A stretch of 20,122 nucleotides of DNA from a virus: the IMG/VR virus record IMGVR_UViG_3300046323_000008, positions 1-20,122 of that record; one strand, written 5' to 3'. Below, piece after piece: positions 7,846-15,930 of the stretch. The notes beneath the pieces are model-generated. The model had not been told where the DNA came from. It searched no databases and saw only the letters and a program-made list of their open reading frames with translations. Each line of letters starts with the position of its first letter. Within the stretch, counting starts at the first letter, position 1. The position numbers and the translations under genes were made by a program.

Positions 7846-8078
7846 TATTCCACCACCTCTACATTAGCTTGCTCAACAGGGGCAGTAAGTTTTTCTTTAA
7901 GCATTGTAATAAACGCTTGTTTACCTACTGAAAGCTGATCCAAATTAAACTGGGTAGAAGCAATCTTGCGATCCAAATCTGCCACATGATTTACAAGCAA
8001 CTGCTGCTCTTGGTTCATATCTTCAAAGATATACTCTACGTCGTCGATAGTAATGGGAGTTGTTTTTTTCTCGCCCAT
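7845..8078 (-). CDS. Small acidic helical protein (DUF6447-like), 77 aa
   Basis: The N-terminus TTPITIDDVEYIFEDMNQEQ fits a short phage family that starts with an ITI[DN]xxEY strand and continues as a two-helix hairpin. Residues 20-66 are predominantly helical with regular Leu/Val/Ile spacing (LLVNHVADLDRKIAS, FNLDQLSVGKQAFITML), so a small coiled coil is likely. The family name DUF6447 is recalled, not searched. Function is unknown; the position as first gene of the lysis cassette is the only clue. TTAGGAG lies nine bases upstream of the ATG, the best ribosome site nearby. It follows the only gap (50 bases) between the fibre and lysis blocks, which also contains a hairpin. Confidence 0.75.
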   Translation of the reverse strand: MGEKKTTPITIDDVEYIFEDMNQEQQLLVNHVADLDRKIASTQFNLDQLSVGKQAFITMLKEKLTAPVEQANVEVVE

Positions 8079-8095
8079 GTCATTCTCCTAAATAT

Positions 8096-8117
8096 GCCAG
8101 CAAAAAGGGCTGCTGGC
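8096..8117 (-). promoter_or_regulatory. Perfect 7-bp hairpin between the fibre and lysis genes
   Basis: GCCAGCA and its exact complement TGCTGGC flank an 8-base loop in the 50-base gap after the 713-aa fibre gene and before the 77-aa gene. Read on the transcribed strand, the stem is followed by ATATTTAGGAG rather than a uridine run. It is therefore a weak candidate for an intrinsic terminator and a better candidate for an attenuator, RNA-processing site or mRNA stabiliser that sets lysis-gene expression. Its function is inference. Confidence 0.5.
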
Positions 8118-8128
8118 TTGCCCTAAAC

Positions 8129-10270
8129 TTATGAGTAATAAATGTTAATAGTAGTACCTGCGTCTAAGTTTCCAGTATCCACTTCAATAAATACTCCGTT
8201 AAGAGCAGCGCCAATATCTACTTGCCCAGAACCAGAAGCAGCTGTAGCAGTATTAGTACTAGCAAATTGCCATGAAGCTACCCAATAAGTGCCATCTACT
8301 TTGTTTATGTCAATAGTACCAGTATAGGTATTAGCAGCTGCCCAAGTAGTGCGTAAAGAAAACCCACTAGTTGCAGTTGCTGCAGTTGCTATTGAGCTTA
8401 CAGCAAACCCAGCAACCGAACCTGTATATCCAGTGATTACTGTTCCGCCAGAGGTTGCTAAACGTATTTTTGGTGCTTCTGTGCCGTCGGTACCTAGATT
8501 TCTAACTACTATTTTTATGTTTTTAACATAAGAAGGTATCCCTGAGACACCGATACTATTTTGAGCGCCACTAAGTGTAGTATCTATTGCAAGTGGGAAA
8601 TCTTGCCATGCCGGAGTATTGTTACCAGTAGACCTTAATACTTGCCCAGTAGTGCCATAATTGGTTGACCCGCCAAAAGCAACGCCACCAGCAGTAGTAA
8701 CCCGTACTGTTTCAGTGTTGTTTACAACAAATACTAGGGGGGAGTTTGTTTTACTACCAACAGAGATAAGGCCAGCATTTGTTTTAAAAACCCCAGTGCC
8801 TAAATCGTTAGCAACAAAGACACCTGCAGAAGTAGTGTTATAAATAACGGAATTTAGCGTTTGGTCCCCATAAGTGGCAATACTAGTAGTACCAAGGCCT
8901 AAACTACCGGTGCCTCCATCTAAGTACATTGAGGTTGACCAAGTAATAGGATTGCCCGCAGTACCTGAAATAGCTCTTTGCCAAAATTGAGAAGCCGAAG
9001 AAGTTTGATAATACCTTGATGCTGCTCCAGTAACTGTATACAGCCAGCCACCCGTTGTCTCGTAAGCGTTTCCTGAAATAACTATTTCATTGTTACCACC
9101 GGTTGATCCACTAATAGCCCCTCTATAAGTAGCCCCTGCAATAATCTCAATAGCCCTACTAGAAGTCCAGGCGCTAGGAGTAACCCCAAGACCTACGTTA
9201 CCACTAGAGCTAATACGTAAACGTTCGGTACCACCTTGTGTAAAAGCTGTAGTATCAGCTGCTGGAAAGTAAATACCTGTATTGGTGTCACCTGTAGTTG
9301 TAATTGCAGGAAGTGAAAGAGTGCCAGCAGAAAATGTAACTACTCCGCTAAACACTCCAGTAGTAGCAGAAAGAGCTGCACCCGGAACAAAATAGTCTGT
9401 ACCAGCAGTGGCTGCAGAAATGGCAGTACCATTACCTTTTAAAATCCCAGTAATAGTTGTAGAAAGAGTCAAAGCAGGGGTAGTGGTGGCATTAGCGACG
9501 GTGCCAGCTAACCCGTTTGCAGAAACCACAGAAACAGAAGAAACTGTACCGCCAGAAACAGGAACAGACGCCCAAGTACCATCTCCACGCCAGAATGTAG
9601 ACCCGGAAGCAGAAGTGCCACTATTAAGGTTTGTAACAGGAAGGTTACCTGTAACGCCTGTACTTAAGGGTAAACCCGTACCGTTAGTTAATACTATTGC
9701 AGTCGGTGTGCTTAGGTTTTTGTTTGAAAGAGTCTGTGTGGCTGTGGTTGTAACCACGTCAATACCGTTAACAGTAGCCGCACTAAATGCTCCAGTAGAC
9801 GCAGAGCTTGCACCGATTGGGGTTCCGTCAATAGAACCGCCGTTAATATCTACCCAGTCTGTAGCAACAACCACATTAGTATTATCTACATACAAAGCCG
9901 CTTTTCTGCCGTTAGGAATAGTAATCCCAGTACCTGCGGCGGTTTTAACCGTAATAGACTGTCCACCAGTAGTGTTGTTAGCTACGATGTAGTTTTTGTA
10001 TATAGTCGGTACTATTAGTGATCTAGTAACAGTTAAACTTACAGAAGAAGTTACGTCTAAAAATAGGTTGCGAGCTGTCTGAGAAGCGACAGTATTGGTA
10101 TAGGTAAGGGTTAAATCAGCATCGGTTGAAAAGTTTGGGTTTCCTCTACCTACGATTGCCTGTTCAAATACGTTAGCAAAGTTTGAGTTAGTAACAGTGC
10201 CCCAGCTTCCAGAGTTTTCTCCGGTGGTCATTAACTCAATTTTTAGATTTGTTGAATAGATACTTGCCAT
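8129..10270 (-). CDS. Second tail fibre protein, 713 aa
   Basis: Residues 1-140 are a virion-anchor domain of a common phage type: STNLKIELMTTGENSGSWGT, then TNSNFANVFEQAI. The shaft (about 140-530) is Gly/Thr/Ser/Ala-rich beta repeat with TFWRGDGTWASVP (225-237) and GGTERLRISSSGNVGLG (346-362), both recurrent fibre motifs. Residues 531-557 (starting VAFGGSTNYGTTGQVL) form a connector also present in the large fibre. The last 150 residues form a beta-rich tip ending NLDAGTTINIYYS. No intramolecular chaperone of the S74 type is seen. The fibre probably trimerises and contacts a host surface receptor. AAGGAAAA lies just before the ATG, in the gap after the repeat protein. Confidence in fibre identity is high; the receptor cannot be told. 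Confidence 0.85.
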   Translation of the reverse strand: MASIYSTNLKIELMTTGENSGSWGTVTNSNFANVFEQAIVGRGNPNFSTDADLTLTYTNTVASQTARNLFLDVTSSVSLTVTRSLIVPTIYKNYIVANNTTGGQSITVKTAAGTGITIPNGRKAALYVDNTNVVVATDWVDINGGSIDGTPIGASSASTGAFSAATVNGIDVVTTTATQTLSNKNLSTPTAIVLTNGTGLPLSTGVTGNLPVTNLNSGTSASGSTFWRGDGTWASVPVSGGTVSSVSVVSANGLAGTVANATTTPALTLSTTITGILKGNGTAISAATAGTDYFVPGAALSATTGVFSGVVTFSAGTLSLPAITTTGDTNTGIYFPAADTTAFTQGGTERLRISSSGNVGLGVTPSAWTSSRAIEIIAGATYRGAISGSTGGNNEIVISGNAYETTGGWLYTVTGAASRYYQTSSASQFWQRAISGTAGNPITWSTSMYLDGGTGSLGLGTTSIATYGDQTLNSVIYNTTSAGVFVANDLGTGVFKTNAGLISVGSKTNSPLVFVVNNTETVRVTTAGGVAFGGSTNYGTTGQVLRSTGNNTPAWQDFPLAIDTTLSGAQNSIGVSGIPSYVKNIKIVVRNLGTDGTEAPKIRLATSGGTVITGYTGSVAGFAVSSIATAATATSGFSLRTTWAAANTYTGTIDINKVDGTYWVASWQFASTNTATAASGSGQVDIGAALNGVFIEVDTGNLDAGTTINIYYS

Positions 10271-10279
10271 ATATTTTCC

Positions 10280-11047
10280 TTAATGCACTACATTATCCCA
10301 GCCTGGTACGTTAGAGTCGTCTATATCAGTCCAGTTACTTGTTTGTCCGTCGTTTATAACAGCCCATGTTACTGTTTGTGAGTCATCTACCGCTGCCCAT
10401 ACTGCACCTTGACTGTCGTCAATTACACCCCAATTAGGTGTTTGGTTATCATCAATTTGTCCCCATACTAACGCAAAGCCTATAGTTCCAGTACCTTGGA
10501 CTCCTGTTAAGTATACCGTAGCTTTACCCGCAAGTGAAACGTTTCCTATAGCTCCAGTGGCTTGCACACCTGTTAAAGTTACCCCCGCATTACCTTGAGC
10601 TACAACTGTACCCAAAACGCCTGTAGCGGACATCCCCGTAACTTGGATGTAGTTATTAGTAATGAGGGATATATCGCCTAAAGCCGTGTCGCCTTGAACA
10701 CCTAAAACATAGACATTTGACTTGCTTGTGGTGGTTACGTCACCTACAGCAGTAATACCTTCTACGCCTGTTACTAGAACTACAGACTTGCCTGATACTC
10801 CGATAGTACCTAAAACAGTAGTGCCTTGAACCCCAGTAACAAGGATATTGGCTTTAGCTTCAAAGGTTACTGTGCCTGTTTCACCAGTAGCTACTAACCC
10901 AGTCGGTCTTAAATAGTTATTAGTCTGAAGGGCAATATCCCCCAAAAGCGCATCCGCAGAAACCCCTGTGAGCGTAACTAACGTACTTTCAGATACCTGC
11001 CCAAGCGAAGCAAACGGCGTACTTCCAAATGGGGCATCTGCAAACAT
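10280..11047 (-). CDS. Two-period repeat protein (8 x 22 aa, 5 x 11 aa), probable virion/fibre component, 255 aa
   Basis: A 23-residue N-terminus (MFADAPFGSTPFAS and following) leads into eight consecutive repeats of exactly 22 residues (24-199). Their consensus is roughly hydrophobic-x-[LV]-T-G-V-x-[AG]-x-x-x-x-G-x-[IV]. From Trp195, five repeats of exactly 11 residues follow (W-x-x-[IV]-[DN]-D-x-[QN]-x-x-x), closing with WDNVVH. Alternating hydrophobic/small residues with one Gly-rich turn per half repeat suggest a beta-solenoid with 22-residue coils. The gene lies between the two fibre genes and shares their Gly/Thr/Val composition, so a fibre or tail-spike shaft role is likely. No catalytic motif is present. 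I recognise similar repeats from aquatic phages but know no assigned function. AAGAGA precedes the ATG across the upstream stop. Confidence 0.75.
   Translation of the reverse strand: MFADAPFGSTPFASLGQVSESTLVTLTGVSADALLGDIALQTNNYLRPTGLVATGETGTVTFEAKANILVTGVQGTTVLGTIGVSGKSVVLVTGVEGITAVGDVTTTSKSNVYVLGVQGDTALGDISLITNNYIQVTGMSATGVLGTVVAQGNAGVTLTGVQATGAIGNVSLAGKATVYLTGVQGTGTIGFALVWGQIDDNQTPNWGVIDDSQGAVWAAVDDSQTVTWAVINDGQTSNWTDIDDSNVPGWDNVVH
10301..10465 (-). repeat. Five 11-residue Trp-Asp repeats (33 bp units)
   Basis: Residues 195-249 of the 255-aa protein divide into WGQIDDNQTPN, WGVIDDSQGAV, WAAVDDSQTVT, WAVINDGQTSN and WTDIDDSNVPG, with a sixth partial unit WDNVVH. Every unit has Trp at position 1, Ile/Val at 4 and Asp at 6. 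Length is invariant. Confidence 0.95.
10451..10978 (-). repeat. Eight 22-residue Gly-Val repeats (66 bp units)
   Basis: Residues 24-199 of the 255-aa protein divide into eight units with no insertions or deletions. Examples are ILVTGVQGTTVLGTIGV, VYVLGVQGDTALGDISL and VTLTGVQATGAIGNVSL, each followed by about five variable residues. Gly5 and Gly13 of the unit are nearly invariant. Units 1 and 5 both end in TNNY, which hints at a four-unit super-repeat. The last unit overlaps the first residues of the Trp repeats. Confidence 0.95.
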
Positions 11048-11050
11048 CTA

Positions 11051-11338
11051 TTAGTCTCTTGGGTGGCGTTGTTTGATTTCTGCTACTTTAGCAAGCCATT
11101 CTTCTTTTGTAATTTCGTCACGTTGCCATTTAAAAAACAACGGGTCAGCCTCGTCTTTATAGGCAGCAGCTCTAAGCTCTTTATTAGCAAGGTTTTCACG
11201 AGCAGACTTTACCCAAGCACCGTCAACCCAGTCATAGGTTTCGTCAGGTCTTTGTGGTACTTCAAACGAGCCTTCAGATACAGGAGTATCGTCTCGTAGC
11301 TCTCGATATACGCCAGCGCCAGTTATCCAATATTTCAT
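11051..11338 (-). CDS. Small fibre-associated conserved protein, 95 aa
   Basis: Residues 1-45 (MKYWITGAGVYRELRDDTP, then SFEVPQRPDETYDWVDGAW) resemble the short N-terminal beta unit of tail-fibre-linked small proteins. Residues 50-92 are a charged helical tail containing EADPLFFKWQRDEITKEEWL and AEIKQRHP, a block I recall from many aquatic phages. The position immediately after the giant fibre gene is where fibre-assembly chaperones are normally encoded, so a folding or attachment aid for the fibre is a reasonable guess. That role is inferred from position and small size only. The gene begins with TAAGG seven bases before its ATG, overlapping the end of the fibre gene. No signal peptide or membrane span is visible. 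Confidence 0.7.
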   Translation of the reverse strand: MKYWITGAGVYRELRDDTPVSEGSFEVPQRPDETYDWVDGAWVKSARENLANKELRAAAYKDEADPLFFKWQRDEITKEEWLAKVAEIKQRHPRD

Positions 11339-11346
11339 TTTTAACC

Positions 11347-14300
11347 TTATTCGTATATCAATGAAACAGAACCAGAGTCAAAAGTACCTGTGGAACAAGC
11401 TATTGTAACTGTATTGCAAACCCCAGCTAAGTTTATAGAGGCTGCTCCAATATAAAGCCCAACTGCACCGCCAGTAGTTCCTGACCCTTCCCAATTATTA
11501 CCACCCCCATTGGCCCAAGTTACTATACCACTAACTGTAGAAACAGCAGTGTTTACTGGTAAATATAGTCCAGTTGTTAGTGAGCCACTAGCAAGTGTGG
11601 AAGTCCCTGTACGGGTACCATATGAAACATATCCAGTAGTTGTCGGAGTACCGCCAGTACCGAGCTGGACAGAAATTGTACCAGTACTAGTTGAAGACAC
11701 CTCGTTTAAAATTATGTGTATTTTTTTAGTCCCAGCTGGGATAGTTGTACTAACGTTGATAGAAGTTCCTGAGGTAGTTGCAACAACGGCAGTTCGAGTC
11801 CCAGAAAATCCAGCAGTTATAGTGCTTGTGTCAACCCAATTAGGTGACGCATCTCCAGCAGATTGCAATATCTGACCAGATGTTCCGTAATTTGTACCAG
11901 TAGATCCAAATGAAATACCACCCAAGGCTGTTATGTTAAGTTTTGCAGACCCATTAGTAGCAAATCCCATACGATTGTTACTATGTTGATATGAAATTAC
12001 CCCGTCAAACGTAGTATTACCAGCAAATACGATATACCCAACACTAGCTGAGCCACTTGCAATAGTCATCCCAGAGCTACTAGCGGTATTAGCAATAACC
12101 AATTCATTTGCATTTGAATTATACGCAGATGGGGTGCTAGTACCAATACCCACTAAACCGTCTGGGTCAATACGTATACGCTCTGTAATGCTGCCTGAGT
12201 CTGGCCTAGTCGAAAGAACAAGATACCCAGCGGTAGTACCACTATTATGCTTTCTACCAGCAATTTCTGCCCAGTCTATTGAGTTAGTTTGTCCAGAATA
12301 ATAGCCACCAAATGCAATAGAACCCCCAGCGTTGGTTGCCGCAGTGCTGTTAGATAGTACTCTTAAGTTTCCACCACCATTAGTAAAAGCATTAGGCCCA
12401 ACTATACTAGCAGCAATGCCTGTTGTATTTCCACCCCAACCCGTAATTCCATTTACGTCTAACTTAACAGTAGGGCTAACACCAATACCTAAGTTACCAG
12501 TCAGATTGCCACCGCCAATAGGCAAAGCATAAGTTGCCACGTTACCGCTATTTAAATAATAAACCCACGCAGAATAAACTCCGTTGGATACGTTTCTTTG
12601 CGCTAGTTTATTGGCGTTATCTTCCCATCCCCAAGCAACTTGTGTTCCCCAATAGTTTGAGCTGTTGCTATGACGATAATCTTCTTGAAACCACCAAGTT
12701 CCACCTGGGTTGTTTGTACCGCCAGCAATGTCACCATTATATCTTTTGGTGTTTGCAGTAGTGTTTTGGAAGTCTGTATCCCAGTTGCCACTTGTGCCAC
12801 CAGAAACAATGTAGTTGCTAGAAGTTAAACCAGTAGCAGTTGCCGCATTACCGCCAATAGAAAGGCTTGTGGCAGTTCCAGTTAGCCCTGTGCCAGCACC
12901 GCTAAATGATGTGCCTGTTATTGCGCCTGTTGATGATATTGCCACATTAAATGTTGCTAAAGAGCCTGTCATTCCCAGTATGGTAGTTAATGCTACTGGT
13001 ATGCCAGCAGTTGTGTTATCGCCTAACTGAAATGTCATCCCAGAAGTTGTGCTATCCACATTGCAAGTTATTCTTCCTGATGAGCCGTTTACATCAGGGG
13101 TCCCGCTTTTATGATTAAACGCCACATTTGCATTGCCATAACCGTCATTAATGGTGAATGCCGCTGAACCAGAGCCTCTGCCAGCTTCAATTAAAGAGCC
13201 TGTTGTGTAAATAGTGCCACCAAATGTGCCTGTTCCATTTACTAATAAATTCCCAGCCCCAGCATCTGTTGTTGTTCCAATAGAAACACCACCAGAAGTA
13301 GTTATGCGTAGTCTTTCGCTACCGCCTGTGTACATTGTTATTGGAACTGCTGTTCCTGTACCAAGCAAATTTGTTCTAAATCTAAATTCACTGTTATTTA
13401 AAGTAAGGTCAGCGTAGTTCCCGTTAGCAATACTTGGGTCTGTATATAGAGCATATTGAACTTGTGTAGCGGTGCCATTGGGTATAGCCTGTATAGCAGT
13501 ATTCCCGTTAGTCGTACTTGACTGAAAAGTAACTCGGTTTGTAAGGGTTCCATTACTAAAATCACCAGTAATACGATTACCAGTGCCTGTGAAGGTGAGG
13601 TTGCTTGACAAGCTAAGTGATGGTACAGAGAGTGTAGAGCTGCTGTATACAAAGTTAGAATCTTGGCTAAATGCGCTAGTTGTAGAGGCGTACAAAACAC
13701 CGTTGGCTGTTAGTGTAGAAAGCCCTGTACCACCATTGCTTACAGCTAAAGTACCGCTAATGTGAGTACCTAAACCTACTTTTCCGTACGCAGGGGCGGT
13801 ATTCGTACCACCAGATAACAATACGTTTCCAGTAGCGACATCGGCTAACTTAGCTAAAGTAGTAGTTGTATCTGCATAAACAAGATCACCAACAGAGTAA
13901 GAACTCTGACCTGTACCACCATAAATGGCTGGCAATACACCTGTACCTATATCAGCTGCTGATAAGGTAACCCATGAAGGTGCAGCAGAAGCAGATCCTG
14001 TACCAGTCTGACTTAAATATTTCTTAGTAGTTGCAGTGTTACCTGATAACTTGCTTAGCGTGTCAGTAGCTGAGCTGTAAAGTATGTCACCTGTTGTATA
14101 TCCAGCCTGTCCAGTACCGCCATTAATTGGGCCTAAAGCACCAGATACTGCGGCAGATTGATTTAAAGCTACAGCGTTCCATTCAACTTGTGTTCCACCA
14201 GCATTAACTAATAAAGACTTATATGCAGCCCCAATAGGCAACTTGCTCCATGTATTAGAAGCAGAACCGTAAAGCAAATCGCCTGTAGTTACTGTATTTG

Positions 14301-15930
14301 TTCCTGTACCACCATTAGTAGCCGCAACGGTACCAGTCAAAGAAATAGTCTGACCTGTAACATCAATGTTTGTACCACCAGTATAAGTAACTGCACCGCT
14401 AAACTGAGTATAAGTTAAGTCGGTATACCCAATAATCATTGTGTTGGGTTCAGTTGTTAGTACATGGGAATCACCAGCATTAATATCGCCATCTTGAGTG
14501 TAAAAATAATCGCCGGTTCCTAATCCATCTGGGTCTTCAGGTTGTACTTTATTTGCATCTGTAGCACGAGTTAAAACCCAATTTGTAGAACCGCTACCAA
14601 CTGTAGTGACTGTATATACACCATTCTCAAACCCATTGGTCTGCAACCGAACCATTACTCGGTTACCAATACTTAAAGCAACGTTATCAACATTTAGCGC
14701 TACTTGAGTTCCTGCATTAGTTAAAGTAGCTCCAACACCAGAGTTAGCCCGGGTAGCGTATGTAAGGCCAGCCGCATTGGTTAGCCCAGAAATTTGAGCA
14801 CCGCCAAAGGTCAAAGAAAGGGTAAGTGTATTTAATGCTGGCGTTGAATATACAAAGTAAGCGGTATTTATAGATAGCCCATTACCAGCAGTGCTGTATA
14901 ACCAAATTTGATCGCCTACAGATAACCCATGATTTACAGAAGTTGTTACTGTATTACCAGTTGTAATAGTAGTAATGTTAAATGTTGTGCCGCCCTGTGC
15001 ATAAGTAGCAGTTAAGTTGCCAGTTGTTTCAACTAAAACAGGAGTGTGAATATGTAAACCAGCAGTAACAAGGTTGTCTACATATTGTTTTGTAGCAGCT
15101 TGAAGTGCGAGTGTCGGGTCTTGGTTTAATAAAACTGTGCTACCAAATGCAGCTGCACCTGTAACATCTAAATCACCAACAGCACTTAAATCGCCCTCAA
15201 AGGAAACGCTTTTATCTGTACCAGAAAAAGTTGCAACTAAATCAGTATTCTCAACACCACCAGAGAAGAATTTAATATCCTTGTTGGTAGTTTGGTTACC
15301 AATGAAAAAGTCACCACCTTGGTGAAATACATATCCAGAGTTTGGGGTAAAAATTGGGTAATCTAAAGATGTGTAGTTTGAACTACTAATACCCATATCA
15401 GTAAAGTATGTGTATCCATCAGTAGTTAAGTCATTGTAGGCAACAAAGTCTGCTGAAGCTGTTGTACCATCGTTTTGGTTTAACGTATAAATCTGCGCAA
15501 ACGAATTTACATCACCTATAAATTTACCTAATTCAGCAGGTAAAGACGGAATAGAAGTTACTCCAGAACCAATAATAGTAATCGGGCCACCGTTAATTAG
15601 GGTTTCGCCACCAGCTTCTTCATAGATGGCTTTTTCAGCAGGGTAGACTACATATACGTCTTTTGTGCCAGCAGATAAGCTAACAAGCGTGCCACTATTA
15701 GAAGAAGAAAGGACTGTATCTCGACTTAGTACCGCACCAGATGTTGTGTATGTACCAATACCGACTTCCCACTCGTTGCTAGCAGGGGCAGAGATAGCAT
15801 AATAGCAAGTGTTTCCATTCCCAATAACAGAGAACGCTTGGTATCCAACTGCGGCACCCAATAAGGATAGCGAACCTGTGCCAGTAGTGGTTGTGGTTTC
15901 CTTAACCCGATCCTTCAGAACTAGAGCCAT
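11347..15930 (-). CDS. Giant tail fibre protein, 1527 aa
   Basis: Residues 1-110 form a beta anchor (MALVLKDRVKETTTTTGTGS, then NEWEVGIGTY) common at fibre N-termini. Residues 135-235 hold a module with GDVNSFAQIYTLNQNDGTTA and ADFVAYND. A TLALQAATKQYVDNLV link (273-288) follows. Residues 300-400 contain an NHGLSVGDQIW (333-343) FCCH-like unit. Four roughly 64-residue GGTG repeats span 539-760. GGSERLRITTSG (about 870) and ERIRIDPDGLVGIGT (1250-1264) are shaft motifs. Residues 1040-1130 (WWFQEDYRHSNSSNYWGTQ) look like a pyocin-knob-type receptor-binding module. The C-terminal 189 residues hold the connector and a tip ending FDSGSVSLIYE. No S74 chaperone is visible. AGGAGCC lies just before the ATG in a hairpin. 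It is the likely main host-range determinant. Confidence 0.9.
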   Translation of the reverse strand: MALVLKDRVKETTTTTGTGSLSLLGAAVGYQAFSVIGNGNTCYYAISAPASNEWEVGIGTYTTSGAVLSRDTVLSSSNSGTLVSLSAGTKDVYVVYPAEKAIYEEAGGETLINGGPITIIGSGVTSIPSLPAELGKFIGDVNSFAQIYTLNQNDGTTASADFVAYNDLTTDGYTYFTDMGISSSNYTSLDYPIFTPNSGYVFHQGGDFFIGNQTTNKDIKFFSGGVENTDLVATFSGTDKSVSFEGDLSAVGDLDVTGAAAFGSTVLLNQDPTLALQAATKQYVDNLVTAGLHIHTPVLVETTGNLTATYAQGGTTFNITTITTGNTVTTSVNHGLSVGDQIWLYSTAGNGLSINTAYFVYSTPALNTLTLSLTFGGAQISGLTNAAGLTYATRANSGVGATLTNAGTQVALNVDNVALSIGNRVMVRLQTNGFENGVYTVTTVGSGSTNWVLTRATDANKVQPEDPDGLGTGDYFYTQDGDINAGDSHVLTTEPNTMIIGYTDLTYTQFSGAVTYTGGTNIDVTGQTISLTGTVAATNGGTGTNTVTTGDLLYGSASNTWSKLPIGAAYKSLLVNAGGTQVEWNAVALNQSAAVSGALGPINGGTGQAGYTTGDILYSSATDTLSKLSGNTATTKKYLSQTGTGSASAAPSWVTLSAADIGTGVLPAIYGGTGQSSYSVGDLVYADTTTTLAKLADVATGNVLLSGGTNTAPAYGKVGLGTHISGTLAVSNGGTGLSTLTANGVLYASTTSAFSQDSNFVYSSSTLSVPSLSLSSNLTFTGTGNRITGDFSNGTLTNRVTFQSSTTNGNTAIQAIPNGTATQVQYALYTDPSIANGNYADLTLNNSEFRFRTNLLGTGTAVPITMYTGGSERLRITTSGGVSIGTTTDAGAGNLLVNGTGTFGGTIYTTGSLIEAGRGSGSAAFTINDGYGNANVAFNHKSGTPDVNGSSGRITCNVDSTTSGMTFQLGDNTTAGIPVALTTILGMTGSLATFNVAISSTGAITGTSFSGAGTGLTGTATSLSIGGNAATATGLTSSNYIVSGGTSGNWDTDFQNTTANTKRYNGDIAGGTNNPGGTWWFQEDYRHSNSSNYWGTQVAWGWEDNANKLAQRNVSNGVYSAWVYYLNSGNVATYALPIGGGNLTGNLGIGVSPTVKLDVNGITGWGGNTTGIAASIVGPNAFTNGGGNLRVLSNSTAATNAGGSIAFGGYYSGQTNSIDWAEIAGRKHNSGTTAGYLVLSTRPDSGSITERIRIDPDGLVGIGTSTPSAYNSNANELVIANTASSSGMTIASGSASVGYIVFAGNTTFDGVISYQHSNNRMGFATNGSAKLNITALGGISFGSTGTNYGTSGQILQSAGDASPNWVDTSTITAGFSGTRTAVVATTSGTSINVSTTIPAGTKKIHIILNEVSSTSTGTISVQLGTGGTPTTTGYVSYGTRTGTSTLASGSLTTGLYLPVNTAVSTVSGIVTWANGGGNNWEGSGTTGGAVGLYIGAASINLAGVCNTVTIACSTGTFDSGSVSLIYE
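13651..14316 (-). repeat. Four GGTG shaft repeats (about 64 aa each) in the giant fibre
   Basis: Units begin at residues 539, 603, 670 and 732 with [NY]GGTG and continue with a [TS]-x-G-[DV]-[LI]-[LV]-Y block, followed by a Leu/Ser stretch. Examples are GDLLYGSASNTWSKL, GDILYSSATDTLSKL and GDLVYADTTTTLAKL. Spacings are 64, 67 and 62 residues. Such units build extended trimeric shafts and are common recombination points in fibre genes. Confidence 0.85.

Noticed and set aside
8129-8680. S74-type intramolecular chaperone at the fibre C-terminus
   Set aside because: The characteristic Ser/Lys catalytic region of S74 chaperones is not visible; the tip ends in a beta strand instead.
9408-9992. 194-residue plus-strand open frame inside the 713-aa fibre gene
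   Set aside because: Its Val/Pro-rich translation is what antisense reading of Thr/Gly/Ala-rich fibre codons produces. No ribosome site stands out and the minus-strand frame is clearly a fibre.
11347-11916. Possible diversity-generating retroelement target at the fibre C-terminus
   Set aside because: No reverse transcriptase, template repeat or C-type-lectin variable motif is seen in the window, so nothing supports it.
12534-12809. Overlapping short frames on both strands in the middle of the giant fibre
   Set aside because: They are shadows of the knob-like segment of the fibre and show no independent start signal or domain.
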